Origin: Sphingobium lignivorans
GTDB lineage: Bacteria > Pseudomonadota > Alphaproteobacteria > Sphingomonadales > Sphingomonadaceae
DNA: 64,000 nt
NCBI RefSeq assembly: GCF_014203955.1
Contig: NZ_JACHKA010000001.1
Span: forward strand, 1,798,001-1,862,000
Direction: 5' to 3'
Below the pieces are notes generated by a model, which was given only the letters and a program-made list of their open reading frames with translations, had not been told where the DNA came from and searched no databases. Position 1 is the first letter of the stretch, and every line of letters begins with the position of its first letter. This document shows positions 18,321 to 26,116 of this stretch, one piece after another. A program made the position numbers and the translations under genes.

Positions 18321-18644
18321 ATGAATGGATTTGACGATCGCGAGAAGGCGTTCGAGACCAAGTTCGCCAAGGACCAGGAACTGGCATTCCGGGTGACGGC
18401 GCGCCGCAATCGCCTGCTGGGCGAATGGGCCGCGTCCCTGATGGGGCTGACCAAGGAAGAGACGGATGCCTATGCCAAGGCCGTCGTCCAGGCCGACTTC
18501 GAGGAAGCCGGCGACGAGGATGTGATCCGCAAGGTGCTGGGCGATCTGGTCTCGGCCGGCGTCGACATGGACGATGCCCGGATCCGCGCCGCGCTCGGCG
18601 ACAAGATGGCCGAGGCGCGCCGCCAGTTCATGCAGGAAGGCTGA
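18321..18644 (+). CDS. DUF1476, F1-ATPase inhibitor zeta subunit
   Basis: A 107-residue, charged, helical protein. The inhibitory N-terminus FDDREKAFETKFAKDQEL is characteristic of the zeta subunit that blocks ATP hydrolysis by the alphaproteobacterial F1Fo-ATP synthase (described in Paracoccus). The LGEWAASLMGLTKEE segment and four-helix pattern agree. The gene lies before bolA and grxD, a frequent alphaproteobacterial neighbourhood. Confidence 0.9.
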   Translation: MNGFDDREKAFETKFAKDQELAFRVTARRNRLLGEWAASLMGLTKEETDAYAKAVVQADFEEAGDEDVIRKVLGDLVSAGVDMDDARIRAALGDKMAEARRQFMQEG

Positions 18645-18654
18645 GGCACCTGTC

Positions 18655-18888
18655 ATGGCGATGGCTGCCGACGAAATCGAGGCCCTGATTCGCGCGGCGA
18701 TCCCCGACGCGACCGTCGAGATCACCGATCTGGCGGGCGATGGCGATCATTATGCCGCGCATGTCACGTCCGAGAGTTTCCGGGGCAAGACCCGCATCGC
18801 CCAGCAGCGCGCCGTCTATGACGCGCTCGGCGGGCGGATGGGCGGCGTGCTCCATGCCTTGCAACTGACGACTGCCGTCCCCAATTGA
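18655..18888 (+). CDS. BolA family protein
   Basis: A 77-residue single BolA domain: IEALIRAAIPDATVEITDLAGDGDHY, HVTSESFRGKTRIAQQRAVYDAL and HALQLTT. BolA proteins bind a [2Fe-2S] cluster together with CGFS monothiol glutaredoxins, and such a glutaredoxin is the next gene (50 bp away). The pair probably serves iron-sulfur cluster trafficking or iron sensing. ATG 18655 or 18661 could be used; the ribosome site is weak. Confidence 0.9.
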   Translation: MAMAADEIEALIRAAIPDATVEITDLAGDGDHYAAHVTSESFRGKTRIAQQRAVYDALGGRMGGVLHALQLTTAVPN

Positions 18889-18937
18889 CAGGTGAAGAGC
18901 GCGGGGCGCGCCATTCACCGCTGCCCGGAGACCGATG

Positions 18938-19267
18938 ATGACCGAGACCATCCAGAACCGCATTGCCGATATCGTCAGCAAGAATGACGTCGTGCTGTTC
19001 ATGAAGGGCACGCCGCTGTTTCCGCAGTGCGGCTTCTCCAGCCGCGCGGTGGCCATCCTGGAGCGCCTCGGCGCGCCGTTCGAGAGCGTGGACGTGCTGC
19101 AGGATCAGGAAATCCGGCAGGGCATCAAGAGCTTCTCCGACTGGCCGACCATTCCCCAGCTCTATGTGAAGGGCGAATTTCTCGGCGGCTCGGACATCAT
19201 GATGGAAATGTACGAGGCCGGCGAACTGCAGCAGGTCCTCGTCGAGCGCGGCGTCATCGCCGCCTGA
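18938..19267 (+). CDS. grxD: Monothiol glutaredoxin GrxD, CGFS type
   Basis: A glutaredoxin of about 109 residues whose active site reads PQCGFSSRA, the monothiol CGFS motif. The glutathione-binding WPTIPQLYVKGEFLGGSDI segment is intact. These proteins transfer [2Fe-2S] clusters, usually as heterodimers with BolA, whose gene lies immediately upstream. Two adjacent ATGs (18935, 18938) are possible. Confidence 0.94.
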   Translation: MTETIQNRIADIVSKNDVVLFMKGTPLFPQCGFSSRAVAILERLGAPFESVDVLQDQEIRQGIKSFSDWPTIPQLYVKGEFLGGSDIMMEMYEAGELQQVLVERGVIAA

Positions 19268-19721
19268 TCCCGCCGGCCCGGATGTTCGGGCCGCGTCTTA
19301 TCCAGCGTTATTTCCAGCAGGCGCGCCGTGCGCCTGCGAACCATGTGCCGTGACGGGGCAGGGCGGTCCTGTGATCGCCTCCCTCTGCCATGGATGGGAT
19401 GATGCCGGACCGCGGCGAGCATGGCGACGTGGGAGCGCTCGCTTTTCCGGATCGGAAAAATGTGGGGGATGGGCGAGGAGACCAGCCGCATCCCCCAGTT
19501 TGCGGGTGCATCCTTTGATACGCAAGCGCCGTGCCAGCCTGGCCGACCGGGCTTTTCCGGCCGCATCCGGCAGTTAAGCGCGCGTTATCCATGGGTGCGG
19601 CTGTAAAGTTTCCCGACAGGGCAATCGTTCATCGGGCGTGCAGCTTTTCCTTCCTATTGACTACAGTCGTAGATGTCGATTACAGTTGTAATCAGTCGAG
19701 TCTGCCAAGGGAGGACAAGAC
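19268..19721. other. Intergenic region between grxD and blaI
   Basis: 454 bp with no convincing gene. It holds a hairpin just after grxD (arms 19274-19280 and 19287-19293, then CGTCTTA, possibly a weak terminator) and a perfect 8-bp dyad GCAGGCGC at 19317-19324 and 19330-19337. The right end carries the regulated promoter annotated separately. Confidence 0.5.
19658..19693 (+). promoter_or_regulatory. BlaI-regulated promoter with two operator dyads
   Basis: A -35 TTGACT (19658-19663), a 17-bp spacer and a -10 TACAGT (19681-19686) precede blaI. The promoter is embedded in two BlaI/MecI-type dyads of the TACA-N2-TGTA form: a clean one, GATTACA-GT-TGTAATC (19678-19693), covers the -10, and a weaker one, CTACAGTCGTAG (19661-19672), overlaps the -35. 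Their centres are 19 bp apart, about two helical turns. This is the layout expected for autorepression by the BlaI-like dimer. Confidence 0.75.
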
Positions 19722-20090
19722 ATGGGTGAACGCATCAGTGATGCCGAACATGCGGTGATGGAGGTGCTCTGGCGCCGATCCCCGCTGACGGCGATCGAAG
19801 TCAGCGAGGCGCTGGCGGACGAGCGGGACTGGAGCCTGCAGACCGTGAAGACGCTGCTCGCGCGACTGGTCAGCAAGGACGTGATCGCGCATGAGGCCGA
19901 CGGGCGGCGCTATCTCTATCGCCCGCTCGTCGAGCGCGAATCCTATGTGACGCATGAATCCCGGCGGCTCGTCGACCGGCTGTTCGGCGGCCAGATCTCG
20001 CCGCTGGTGGCGCATCTCGCCGAGACGCAGCAACTTTCCGACAAGGACATCGCCGAGATCGAGGCCCTGCTCAAGGCGCTCAAGCCATGA
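19722..20090 (+). CDS. BlaI/MecI/CopY family transcriptional repressor
   Basis: A 122-residue repressor. The N-terminal winged helix (about 1-75) reads ISDAEHAVMEVLWRRSPLTA, with the recognition-helix region WSLQTVKTLLARL; a helical dimerisation tail follows. Family members repress their own operon until a membrane BlaR1-type protease causes their cleavage. The stop overlaps the start of the protease gene (ATGA at 20087), so the pair is co-translated. The cognate operators lie at 19661-19693. Confidence 0.93.
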   Translation: MGERISDAEHAVMEVLWRRSPLTAIEVSEALADERDWSLQTVKTLLARLVSKDVIAHEADGRRYLYRPLVERESYVTHESRRLVDRLFGGQISPLVAHLAETQQLSDKDIAEIEALLKALKP

Positions 20091-21769
20091 TCGCCTGGCT
20101 CGTCGAAACGCTGATCGCCACCAGCGGCCTCATGCTGCTCGTGCTGATCATCCGCGATCCCGTGCGGCAGACGTTCGGGGCGCGGGTCGCTTATGCGCTC
20201 TGGTTGCTCCCGGCGCTGCGCATGGTCATGCCGCCCCTGTCCCTGCTGCCGATCTCCATGGTCGTGCCCGCGGACCTGCCGGTCGCCGGACTGGGCGCCA
20301 CCGGAGCGCTCACCGAGCTGGTGCGCACCCGCATGACGGACCTGCAGGTCGCCCAGGCGCTGCCCGCGCAAGGAACGGACGGTTTCCCGGTCGTGGCGGC
20401 GCTTGCCGGGCTCTGGCTTGCCGGGGCGGCAGTGTTCGCGCTCTGGCAGATGCTGAGCTATCGCCGCTTCTGCCGGCAAGTGCTGGCCCATGCCGCCCGG
20501 CGGCGCTCGCCCGCGCGGGGCATCAACCTCATGGCCAGCCCGCATGTGCAGGGCCCGGTCGCCTTCGGGCTGCGGCGCCGCTTCATCGTCTTCCCCAAGG
20601 ACGCGATGACGCGCTTCGACGTCGAGGAACATGCCATGGCGCTGGCGCACGAGCTGGCCCACCACCGGCGCGGCGACCTGATCGCCAACAGCCTCGCGCT
20701 CGGCTTCCTCGCGCTGCACTGGTGCAATCCCATTGCGTGGTATGCCTATCGCGCCTTCCGCGCCGACCAGGAAATGGCGTGCGACGCGGACGTCATCGGC
20801 GCCATTCGCGACCGGGGGCTGGGCCATGCCTATGGCCGCGCGCTGGTCAAATGCGCGAGCGGCGGGGCGCTCTCCGCCGTCTGCCATCTCAATAGCGTCA
20901 ACCGACTGAAACGGAGACTATCCATGTTGTCCAGGAAAAGCCCCAGCATGCGCCGGCGCCTCGCGGGCGTCACACTGACCGGCGCGGTCATGATCGCGGG
21001 GCTTGCCCTTACGGCGTCCGGCGAAGGCATGGCCGCCCAGGTCGGAGCGAAGGTGAGCGAGGCTCTGCCGATCCCTCGCAACGCGGACCTTCTCCCTTCG
21101 CTTCCGGCCGTCTCGCAGGCCGTCGCGGCCGTCTCCCATGACGCTGCGCGGGAAGCCGCGAGCGCCGAGCAGGATGCGCGGGCAGCGCAGCTTGAGGCCC
21201 GCGCGGTCGCCCAGCAGGCCCGTGCGGCCAAGGTCGAGGCGCGCGCCGCCCAGGCCGAGGCCCGTGCCGCCGCCGCCGAGGCCCGCGCCGCCCGCGTCGC
21301 CATGGCGCCCGATATGCCGGAACCGCCGCTGCCGCCGGCCCCGCCCGAGCCGCCGCTGCCGCCCGCTCATTCCTCCATGCGCACGCCGCCGTCGCCCCCG
21401 ACGCCGCCGTCTGTGGCGTACAGCTGGGGCGACAAATATCGCCACGTCCGGGTCACCACACCCACGCGGGCCGAGATCGACGCGACCGTCCCGATCGTGG
21501 AAGTGCGCCAGGGGTCGGGCTGCTCGGACAGCAAGAGCTATGTCGACACGCACGAAAGCACGGTGCGGGTGGACGGCCGCGAGCGCAAGAAGATCAGCAT
21601 CCGCATCTGCGGGGAGGACATGGAGCGGCATGCGCGCATGAGCGCGGTGCGCGGGCTGCAGCAGGCCCGGGCCGACATCGCCCGCAACCCGAGCATCCCC
21701 GAGCAGTCCCGCGCGCGGATGATGCGTGATCTCGACCGACAGGTGGACCGCCTGCGGGCGCGCGACTAG
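20087..21769 (+). CDS. BlaR1-like M56 membrane metallopeptidase with unusual C-terminus
   Basis: A 560-residue protein. N-terminal membrane helices (about 1-60 and 103-122) flank the M56 zinc protease domain with HELAH (188-192) and the third ligand in DQEMACDAD (near Glu229). A further membrane helix lies at about 292-310. In place of the penicillin-binding sensor of BlaR1 the exterior part has an Ala/Arg/Glu heptad-like stretch (about 350-400), a Pro-rich segment (about 405-440) and a C-terminal domain of about 120 residues with no recognised fold. It should cleave or trigger cleavage of the BlaI-like repressor; the stimulus is unknown. Confidence 0.85.
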   Translation: MIAWLVETLIATSGLMLLVLIIRDPVRQTFGARVAYALWLLPALRMVMPPLSLLPISMVVPADLPVAGLGATGALTELVRTRMTDLQVAQALPAQGTDGFPVVAALAGLWLAGAAVFALWQMLSYRRFCRQVLAHAARRRSPARGINLMASPHVQGPVAFGLRRRFIVFPKDAMTRFDVEEHAMALAHELAHHRRGDLIANSLALGFLALHWCNPIAWYAYRAFRADQEMACDADVIGAIRDRGLGHAYGRALVKCASGGALSAVCHLNSVNRLKRRLSMLSRKSPSMRRRLAGVTLTGAVMIAGLALTASGEGMAAQVGAKVSEALPIPRNADLLPSLPAVSQAVAAVSHDAAREAASAEQDARAAQLEARAVAQQARAAKVEARAAQAEARAAAAEARAARVAMAPDMPEPPLPPAPPEPPLPPAHSSMRTPPSPPTPPSVAYSWGDKYRHVRVTTPTRAEIDATVPIVEVRQGSGCSDSKSYVDTHESTVRVDGRERKKISIRICGEDMERHARMSAVRGLQQARADIARNPSIPEQSRARMMRDLDRQVDRLRARD

Positions 21770-21770
21770 G

Positions 21771-21908
21771 GCCAATCGACATCCAGCGCTGGCGGCCTGC
21801 AAATGGCGGTTTCCCGTGCTTCCGGTGCTCACGTACCTTGAGTACGCTGCGCTCCGGGTCCCGAGAAACCACCATTTTCGCCACGCCATCATCTGAATGT
21901 CGATCGCC
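21771..21908. repeat. Long imperfect palindrome, about 2 x 68 bp
   Basis: The left half (from GCCAATCGACATCCAG) is an imperfect reverse complement of the right half (ending CTGAATGTCGATCGC). Matching blocks include AATGGCGGTTTC against GAAACCACCATT and an apex around GTACCTTGAGTAC. It starts directly after the M56 gene stop. The shape suggests an interspersed repeat or MITE-like unit, or a very stable RNA hairpin if transcribed. No flanking direct repeat is evident. Confidence 0.7.
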
Positions 21909-21919
21909 CCTAAGAGATC

Positions 21920-21947
21920 GTCGGGCGCGGCGCCGGCCGCGCCCGAC
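21920..21947. repeat. Perfect 12-bp hairpin
   Basis: GTCGGGCGCGGC (21920-21931) pairs exactly with 21936-21947 across a GCCG loop. There is no T-run, so it is not a classical intrinsic terminator. It lies in the gap between the long palindrome and the next gene. Confidence 0.5.
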
Positions 21948-21977
21948 GGGACTTGCATTCGCGGCGCGGGGTGACAC

Positions 21978-22916
21978 ATGGGAAGCATGGCCGAGCCCGC
22001 TTCCCCCGTCATGTCCCAGCCCGAGCCGGGGAGCGCGCCGGAGGCCGCCCCGCAAGCCGGCGTCCTCAAGGCCCTTTCCCCGCTGGTGAGCCGGCTGCTC
22101 GCGCCCAATCCCTCGCCATTCACTTATGAGGGCACGCAGACCTATCTGGTGGGAACGGACGATCTGGCGATCATCGACCCCGGTCCGGCGGACGAGCGGC
22201 ATCTCGCCGCGATCCTCGCCGCGATCGACGGCCGGCCGGTGCAGGCGATCCTGTGCACGCACACCCACCGCGACCACAGCCCGGCCGCCGCGCCACTGGC
22301 AGCGCTGACCGGCGCGCCCATCATCGGATGCGCGCCGCTCACGCTCGATGACGAGGGGCCGCGCGCCGACGCCGCCTTCGATGCCGATTATGCGCCCGAC
22401 CGGGTACTGGCCGATGGCGAGCAACTCTCAGGCGAGGGCTGGACGCTCACCGCGCTGGCGACGCCGGGCCACACGTCCAATCATCTCTGCTTCGCGCTGG
22501 CGGAGGAAGCGGTGCTGTTCACCGGCGACCATGTGATGGGCTGGTCGACCAGCGTGGTCTCGCCGCCCGATGGCGACATGACCGCCTATCTCGCCTCGCT
22601 GGAGCGGCTGATGACGCGCGCTGACCGCTTCTATTATCCCGCCCATGGCGAGCCGGTCGCCGAGCCGCAGCGCTTCGTGCGGCATCTGCTGGGCCATCGC
22701 CGGATGCGCGAGGGGCAGATCCTGCGCCATCTCGGGCGGGAAGGGCCCAGCGCGATTCCCGCGATGGTCGCCGCCATGTATGCCGGGCTCGATCCGCGCC
22801 TGCACGGCGCCGCCGGGCGATCCGTGCTCGCGCATCTCATCGACCTGGAGCGCCGGGCACTCGTCCGGTCCGCAGGAGCCTTCTGGTCGGCGCGGGAGAC
22901 CGGCGCGGCTGCTTGA
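21978..22916 (+). CDS. Metallo-beta-lactamase-fold hydrolase, LACTB2-like
   Basis: A 312-residue protein. The MBL domain carries THTHRDHSP (His95, His97, Asp99, His100), the LATPGHTSNHLCF strand, FTGDHVMGW and a late YYPAHGEP. The C-terminal 80 or so residues look like the winged-helix extension of the LACTB2-like MBL branch, whose studied members act on nucleic acids. No signal peptide is evident. The substrate is not known. An alternative start is ATG 21987. Confidence 0.83.
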   Translation: MGSMAEPASPVMSQPEPGSAPEAAPQAGVLKALSPLVSRLLAPNPSPFTYEGTQTYLVGTDDLAIIDPGPADERHLAAILAAIDGRPVQAILCTHTHRDHSPAAAPLAALTGAPIIGCAPLTLDDEGPRADAAFDADYAPDRVLADGEQLSGEGWTLTALATPGHTSNHLCFALAEEAVLFTGDHVMGWSTSVVSPPDGDMTAYLASLERLMTRADRFYYPAHGEPVAEPQRFVRHLLGHRRMREGQILRHLGREGPSAIPAMVAAMYAGLDPRLHGAAGRSVLAHLIDLERRALVRSAGAFWSARETGAAA

Positions 22917-22974
22917 CGGCGCCTACCGCGCGGCGCATTCTCCCGTCATTCGAGGCATGCTGGGGGACGGTGGC

Positions 22975-23694
22975 ATGGCGACGATACTGACTCCGGCTCC
23001 GGCCGGCATCGACAGGGAACGGACTTTCTTCCTCGCCATGGCCATTGCCATCGCCGTGACGGCGGTGGGCGGCTTCGGCTTCTTCATTGTCATCGGCCAG
23101 TCGAGCTTCGGCGCGCCATGGTGGGTGCATGTCCATGCGCTCACGATGATGGGCTGGGTGACGCTCTATCTCGTGCAGAACCTGCTCGTGTGGCAGGGCA
23201 ATCTCGCGCTGCATCGGCGGCTCGGCATGGTCGGCGCGGCATGGAGCGTGTGGATGGTGCTGGTCGGCTTCACGGTCACCGCGCTCTCGCTGGCGGCGGG
23301 CCGCGCGCCGCCCTTCTTCGATCCGGTCTTCTTCCTCGCCATGGACTGGCTCAATATCCTCGCCTTCGCGGGGCTGGTCTGGGCCGGCATCCGCCTGCGC
23401 CGACGGACCGACTGGCATCGGCGACTGATGCTGGGCGGGACGCTGGTGGCGCTCGGCCCGGCCTGGGGGCGGCTGCTGCCCCTGCCGCTGCTGGGCGAAA
23501 GCGTGGTCTGGTGGATCGCGGGCGTGCTGCTGCTCTATTTCGCAGCGGGGATGATCTACGACTGGCGGACGCGCGGACGGGTCCACCCGGCCTATCGCTG
23601 GGGCGTGGGCGTGATGCTCGCCTTCGTGCTGCTCATCCGCCCGCTTGCCGGATTTCCGCCGTTCGTCGCGCTGGCCCGCTCGATTACAGGTTGA
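22975..23694 (+). CDS. Hypothetical seven-helix membrane protein with conserved His residues
   Basis: A 239-residue, very hydrophobic protein with about 7 predicted membrane segments. The pattern VHVHALTMMGWVTLYLVQN, LALHRRLGMVG and TDWHRRLMLGG, with paired His at helix ends, recurs in a family of uncharacterised bacterial inner-membrane proteins. The His could bind haem or metal, but this is only inference. It precedes nadA by about 50 bp. Confidence 0.7.
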   Translation: MATILTPAPAGIDRERTFFLAMAIAIAVTAVGGFGFFIVIGQSSFGAPWWVHVHALTMMGWVTLYLVQNLLVWQGNLALHRRLGMVGAAWSVWMVLVGFTVTALSLAAGRAPPFFDPVFFLAMDWLNILAFAGLVWAGIRLRRRTDWHRRLMLGGTLVALGPAWGRLLPLPLLGESVVWWIAGVLLLYFAAGMIYDWRTRGRVHPAYRWGVGVMLAFVLLIRPLAGFPPFVALARSITG

Positions 23695-23745
23695 ACCCGC
23701 GCGCTCCCGGGGCCATCTGCGAAAGGTGAGCAAGCGGGAGAATCG

Positions 23746-24753
23746 ATGATGGACGCACGTGGCGGGATCGGCGGAAGCCTGGCGGGGATCGACCTGCTCG
23801 CCGAGATCAACCGGCTGCGCAAGGAGCGGAATGCCGTCATCCTGGGCCATTATTACCAGAGGCCGGAAATCCAGGACCTGGCCGATTTCGTCGGTGACAG
23901 CCTGGAACTCTCGCGCAAGGCGGCGGAAACGGACGCCGACGTGATCGCCTTTTGCGGCGTGCGCTTCATGGCCGAGACGGCCAAGATCCTCTCGCCCGAG
24001 AAAATCGTCGTGCTGCCGGACATGGACGCCGGCTGCTCGCTGGAGGACAGCTGCCCGCCCGCGCAGTTCAAGGCCTTCCGCGAGGCGCATCCCGATCACA
24101 TCGCGCTCAGCTACATCAATTGCTCGGCGGAAGTGAAGGCGCTGAGCGACATCATCGTAACCAGCTCATCGGCCGAGACGATCCTGAGCCAGATTCCCCG
24201 GGAACAGAAAATCATCTTCGGCCCCGACAAGCATCTGGGCGGCTATCTGGCGCGCAAGTTCGATCGGGAAATGCTGCTCTGGCCGGGCGTGTGCATCGTC
24301 CATGAGAGCTTCAGCGAGACGGAGCTCATCAAGCTCAAGGCGCAGCATCCCGGCGCGCCCGTCGCCGCGCATCCCGAATGCCCGCCCTCGATCATCGACC
24401 ATGCCGATTATGTCGGCTCGACCAGCGGCATCCTGCAATATGCCCGCACGATGGAAGGCGACACGCTGATCGTCGCCACCGAGCCGCATATCATCCACCA
24501 GATGGAACTGGCGGTGCCGGACAAGGCATTCATCGGCGCGCCCGGCGCGGACGGCAACTGCGCTTGCAACATCTGTCCCTATATGGCGCTCAACACTCTG
24601 GAAAAGCTGTATATTTCCCTGCGTGATCTGCAGCCGCGCATCGAGATGGACGAGACGCTGCGGCTCGCGGCCCGCAAGAGCCTCGACCGCATGCTGGAGA
24701 TGGCGAGCGGCACGGTGGGGCAGGGCGACATCGGGGCTGTCGGCTCGCAGTAA
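23746..24753 (+). CDS. nadA: Quinolinate synthase NadA
   Basis: A 335-residue NadA: AVILGHYYQRPEIQDLADFVGDSLELS, CGVRFMAETAKIL, the Cys in DSCPPAQ and NCSAE, and the last cluster Cys region CNICPYMALNT. It is the [4Fe-4S] enzyme that condenses iminoaspartate with dihydroxyacetone phosphate to quinolinate in NAD synthesis. nadC is 3.5 kb downstream on the same strand. No nadB is in the window. Confidence 0.96.
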   Translation: MMDARGGIGGSLAGIDLLAEINRLRKERNAVILGHYYQRPEIQDLADFVGDSLELSRKAAETDADVIAFCGVRFMAETAKILSPEKIVVLPDMDAGCSLEDSCPPAQFKAFREAHPDHIALSYINCSAEVKALSDIIVTSSSAETILSQIPREQKIIFGPDKHLGGYLARKFDREMLLWPGVCIVHESFSETELIKLKAQHPGAPVAAHPECPPSIIDHADYVGSTSGILQYARTMEGDTLIVATEPHIIHQMELAVPDKAFIGAPGADGNCACNICPYMALNTLEKLYISLRDLQPRIEMDETLRLAARKSLDRMLEMASGTVGQGDIGAVGSQ

Positions 24754-24766
24754 AGGTCGAGCCGTC

Positions 24767-26059
24767 ATGGCCAGGCTGCGCGCCTTCTGGTTCAGTCTCA
24801 ACGCGAGCTACTGGTTCTTCCCGGCCCTCTTCTCGGTGCTGGCGGTGCTGACGGCCAGCGTCACCATCGCGCTCGATCATGCCGGCGGCAGCGACTGGAT
24901 GGCGCGCACGGGCTGGATCGTGCCTGCCCGCCCGGAAGGCGCAAGCAACATCCTCACGGTCATCGCGGGATCGATGATCGGCGTGGCCTCGACCGTCTTC
25001 TCGATCACGATCGCCGCCGTCGCCTATGCCAGCGGGAATTACGGCCCCCGGCTGCTCACCAACTTCATGGAGGACAAGGGCAACCAGCTCGCCCTGGGCA
25101 GCTTCATCTCCACCTTCGTCTATGCCGTTCTGGTGCTTCGCGCGGTGCGCATGCCCGGCGAGGGCGCCGACGCACATGGCTTCGTGCCGCAGATATCCCT
25201 GTTCGTCGCCACTTTGCTCATGGCGCTGTCCGTCGCGGTGCTGGTCTATTTCCTGCATCATATTCCGGCGAGCATCCGCATCAACACCGTGCTGGAGCAT
25301 GTCGGCAAGCGGCTGATCGCGCAGATCGAGGACCGCTTCCCGAAGGACGGGCAGGACGATGAGCCGGCGGCACCCGCAGGTGGCGCGCCGGTGCCGGCAA
25401 GGGCGACCGGCTATGTCACGCTGATCGATTTCGATCGGTTGCAATCCTTCGCTTCCGACCATGATCTCGTCCTCGCGCTCAGCCTGCGGACAGGGGATTT
25501 CGTCAATCCGGACGTGCCGCTGCTCAGGGTCCATGGCGCGCTTCCGGATGACGGCGCGGAGACCCTGCGGGGCGCGTTCATGTTCGGCGCGTTGCGCACG
25601 CCCGAGCAGGACCCCGATTTCCTGATCGACGAACTGGCGGAAATCGCCTTGCGGGCCCTCTCGCCGGGCATCAACGATCCGTTCACGGCCGTCACGGCGC
25701 TGCACTGGCTCGCCGCCGCGACGGCTTCGCTGGCGCGGCGCAATCTCGGGGTCAGCGCGCTGCTGCCGTCCGATGGCAGGCGCCGTGTCTATCCCTGGCC
25801 GGATGATTTCGCTCATTATCTGGGGCGCGGCTTCGGTGCCGTGCGCCTGGCCGCAGCCGGCAGCCCGATCGCGGCATGCAAGTTCCTCGAATGCCTGGCC
25901 AGCGTGGCGCATGGCTGCCGGGGACCGCGTCGTCGGGCGATGCTGGCGCGGGAAGCGGAGCAGTTGATGGAGCAGGCGCGCCTTGCCCTGGAAGGCCCGG
26001 CGCTGGCCCAAGTCGAGGCGGCGTTTTCCGCGATGCGCGAGACCTTCGACCGGCCATGA
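24767..26059 (+). CDS. DUF2254 domain-containing membrane protein
   Basis: A 430-residue predicted inner-membrane protein. Four N-terminal helices (about 13-35, 57-80, 100-120, 140-165) include GASNILTVIAGSMIGVASTVFSITIAAVAYAS, the DUF2254 hallmark region. A soluble C-terminal domain follows, with LRALSPGINDPFTAVTALHWL. The function of the family is unknown. It lies 13 bp after nadA, so it is likely in the same transcript. Confidence 0.85.
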   Translation: MARLRAFWFSLNASYWFFPALFSVLAVLTASVTIALDHAGGSDWMARTGWIVPARPEGASNILTVIAGSMIGVASTVFSITIAAVAYASGNYGPRLLTNFMEDKGNQLALGSFISTFVYAVLVLRAVRMPGEGADAHGFVPQISLFVATLLMALSVAVLVYFLHHIPASIRINTVLEHVGKRLIAQIEDRFPKDGQDDEPAAPAGGAPVPARATGYVTLIDFDRLQSFASDHDLVLALSLRTGDFVNPDVPLLRVHGALPDDGAETLRGAFMFGALRTPEQDPDFLIDELAEIALRALSPGINDPFTAVTALHWLAAATASLARRNLGVSALLPSDGRRRVYPWPDDFAHYLGRGFGAVRLAAAGSPIAACKFLECLASVAHGCRGPRRRAMLAREAEQLMEQARLALEGPALAQVEAAFSAMRETFDRP

Positions 26060-26116
26060 GCGGGGCAACGGCCCTGGCCGGTTGATGCGGGTCGGCGGCG
26101 CGTCTAATCGAGGGGC

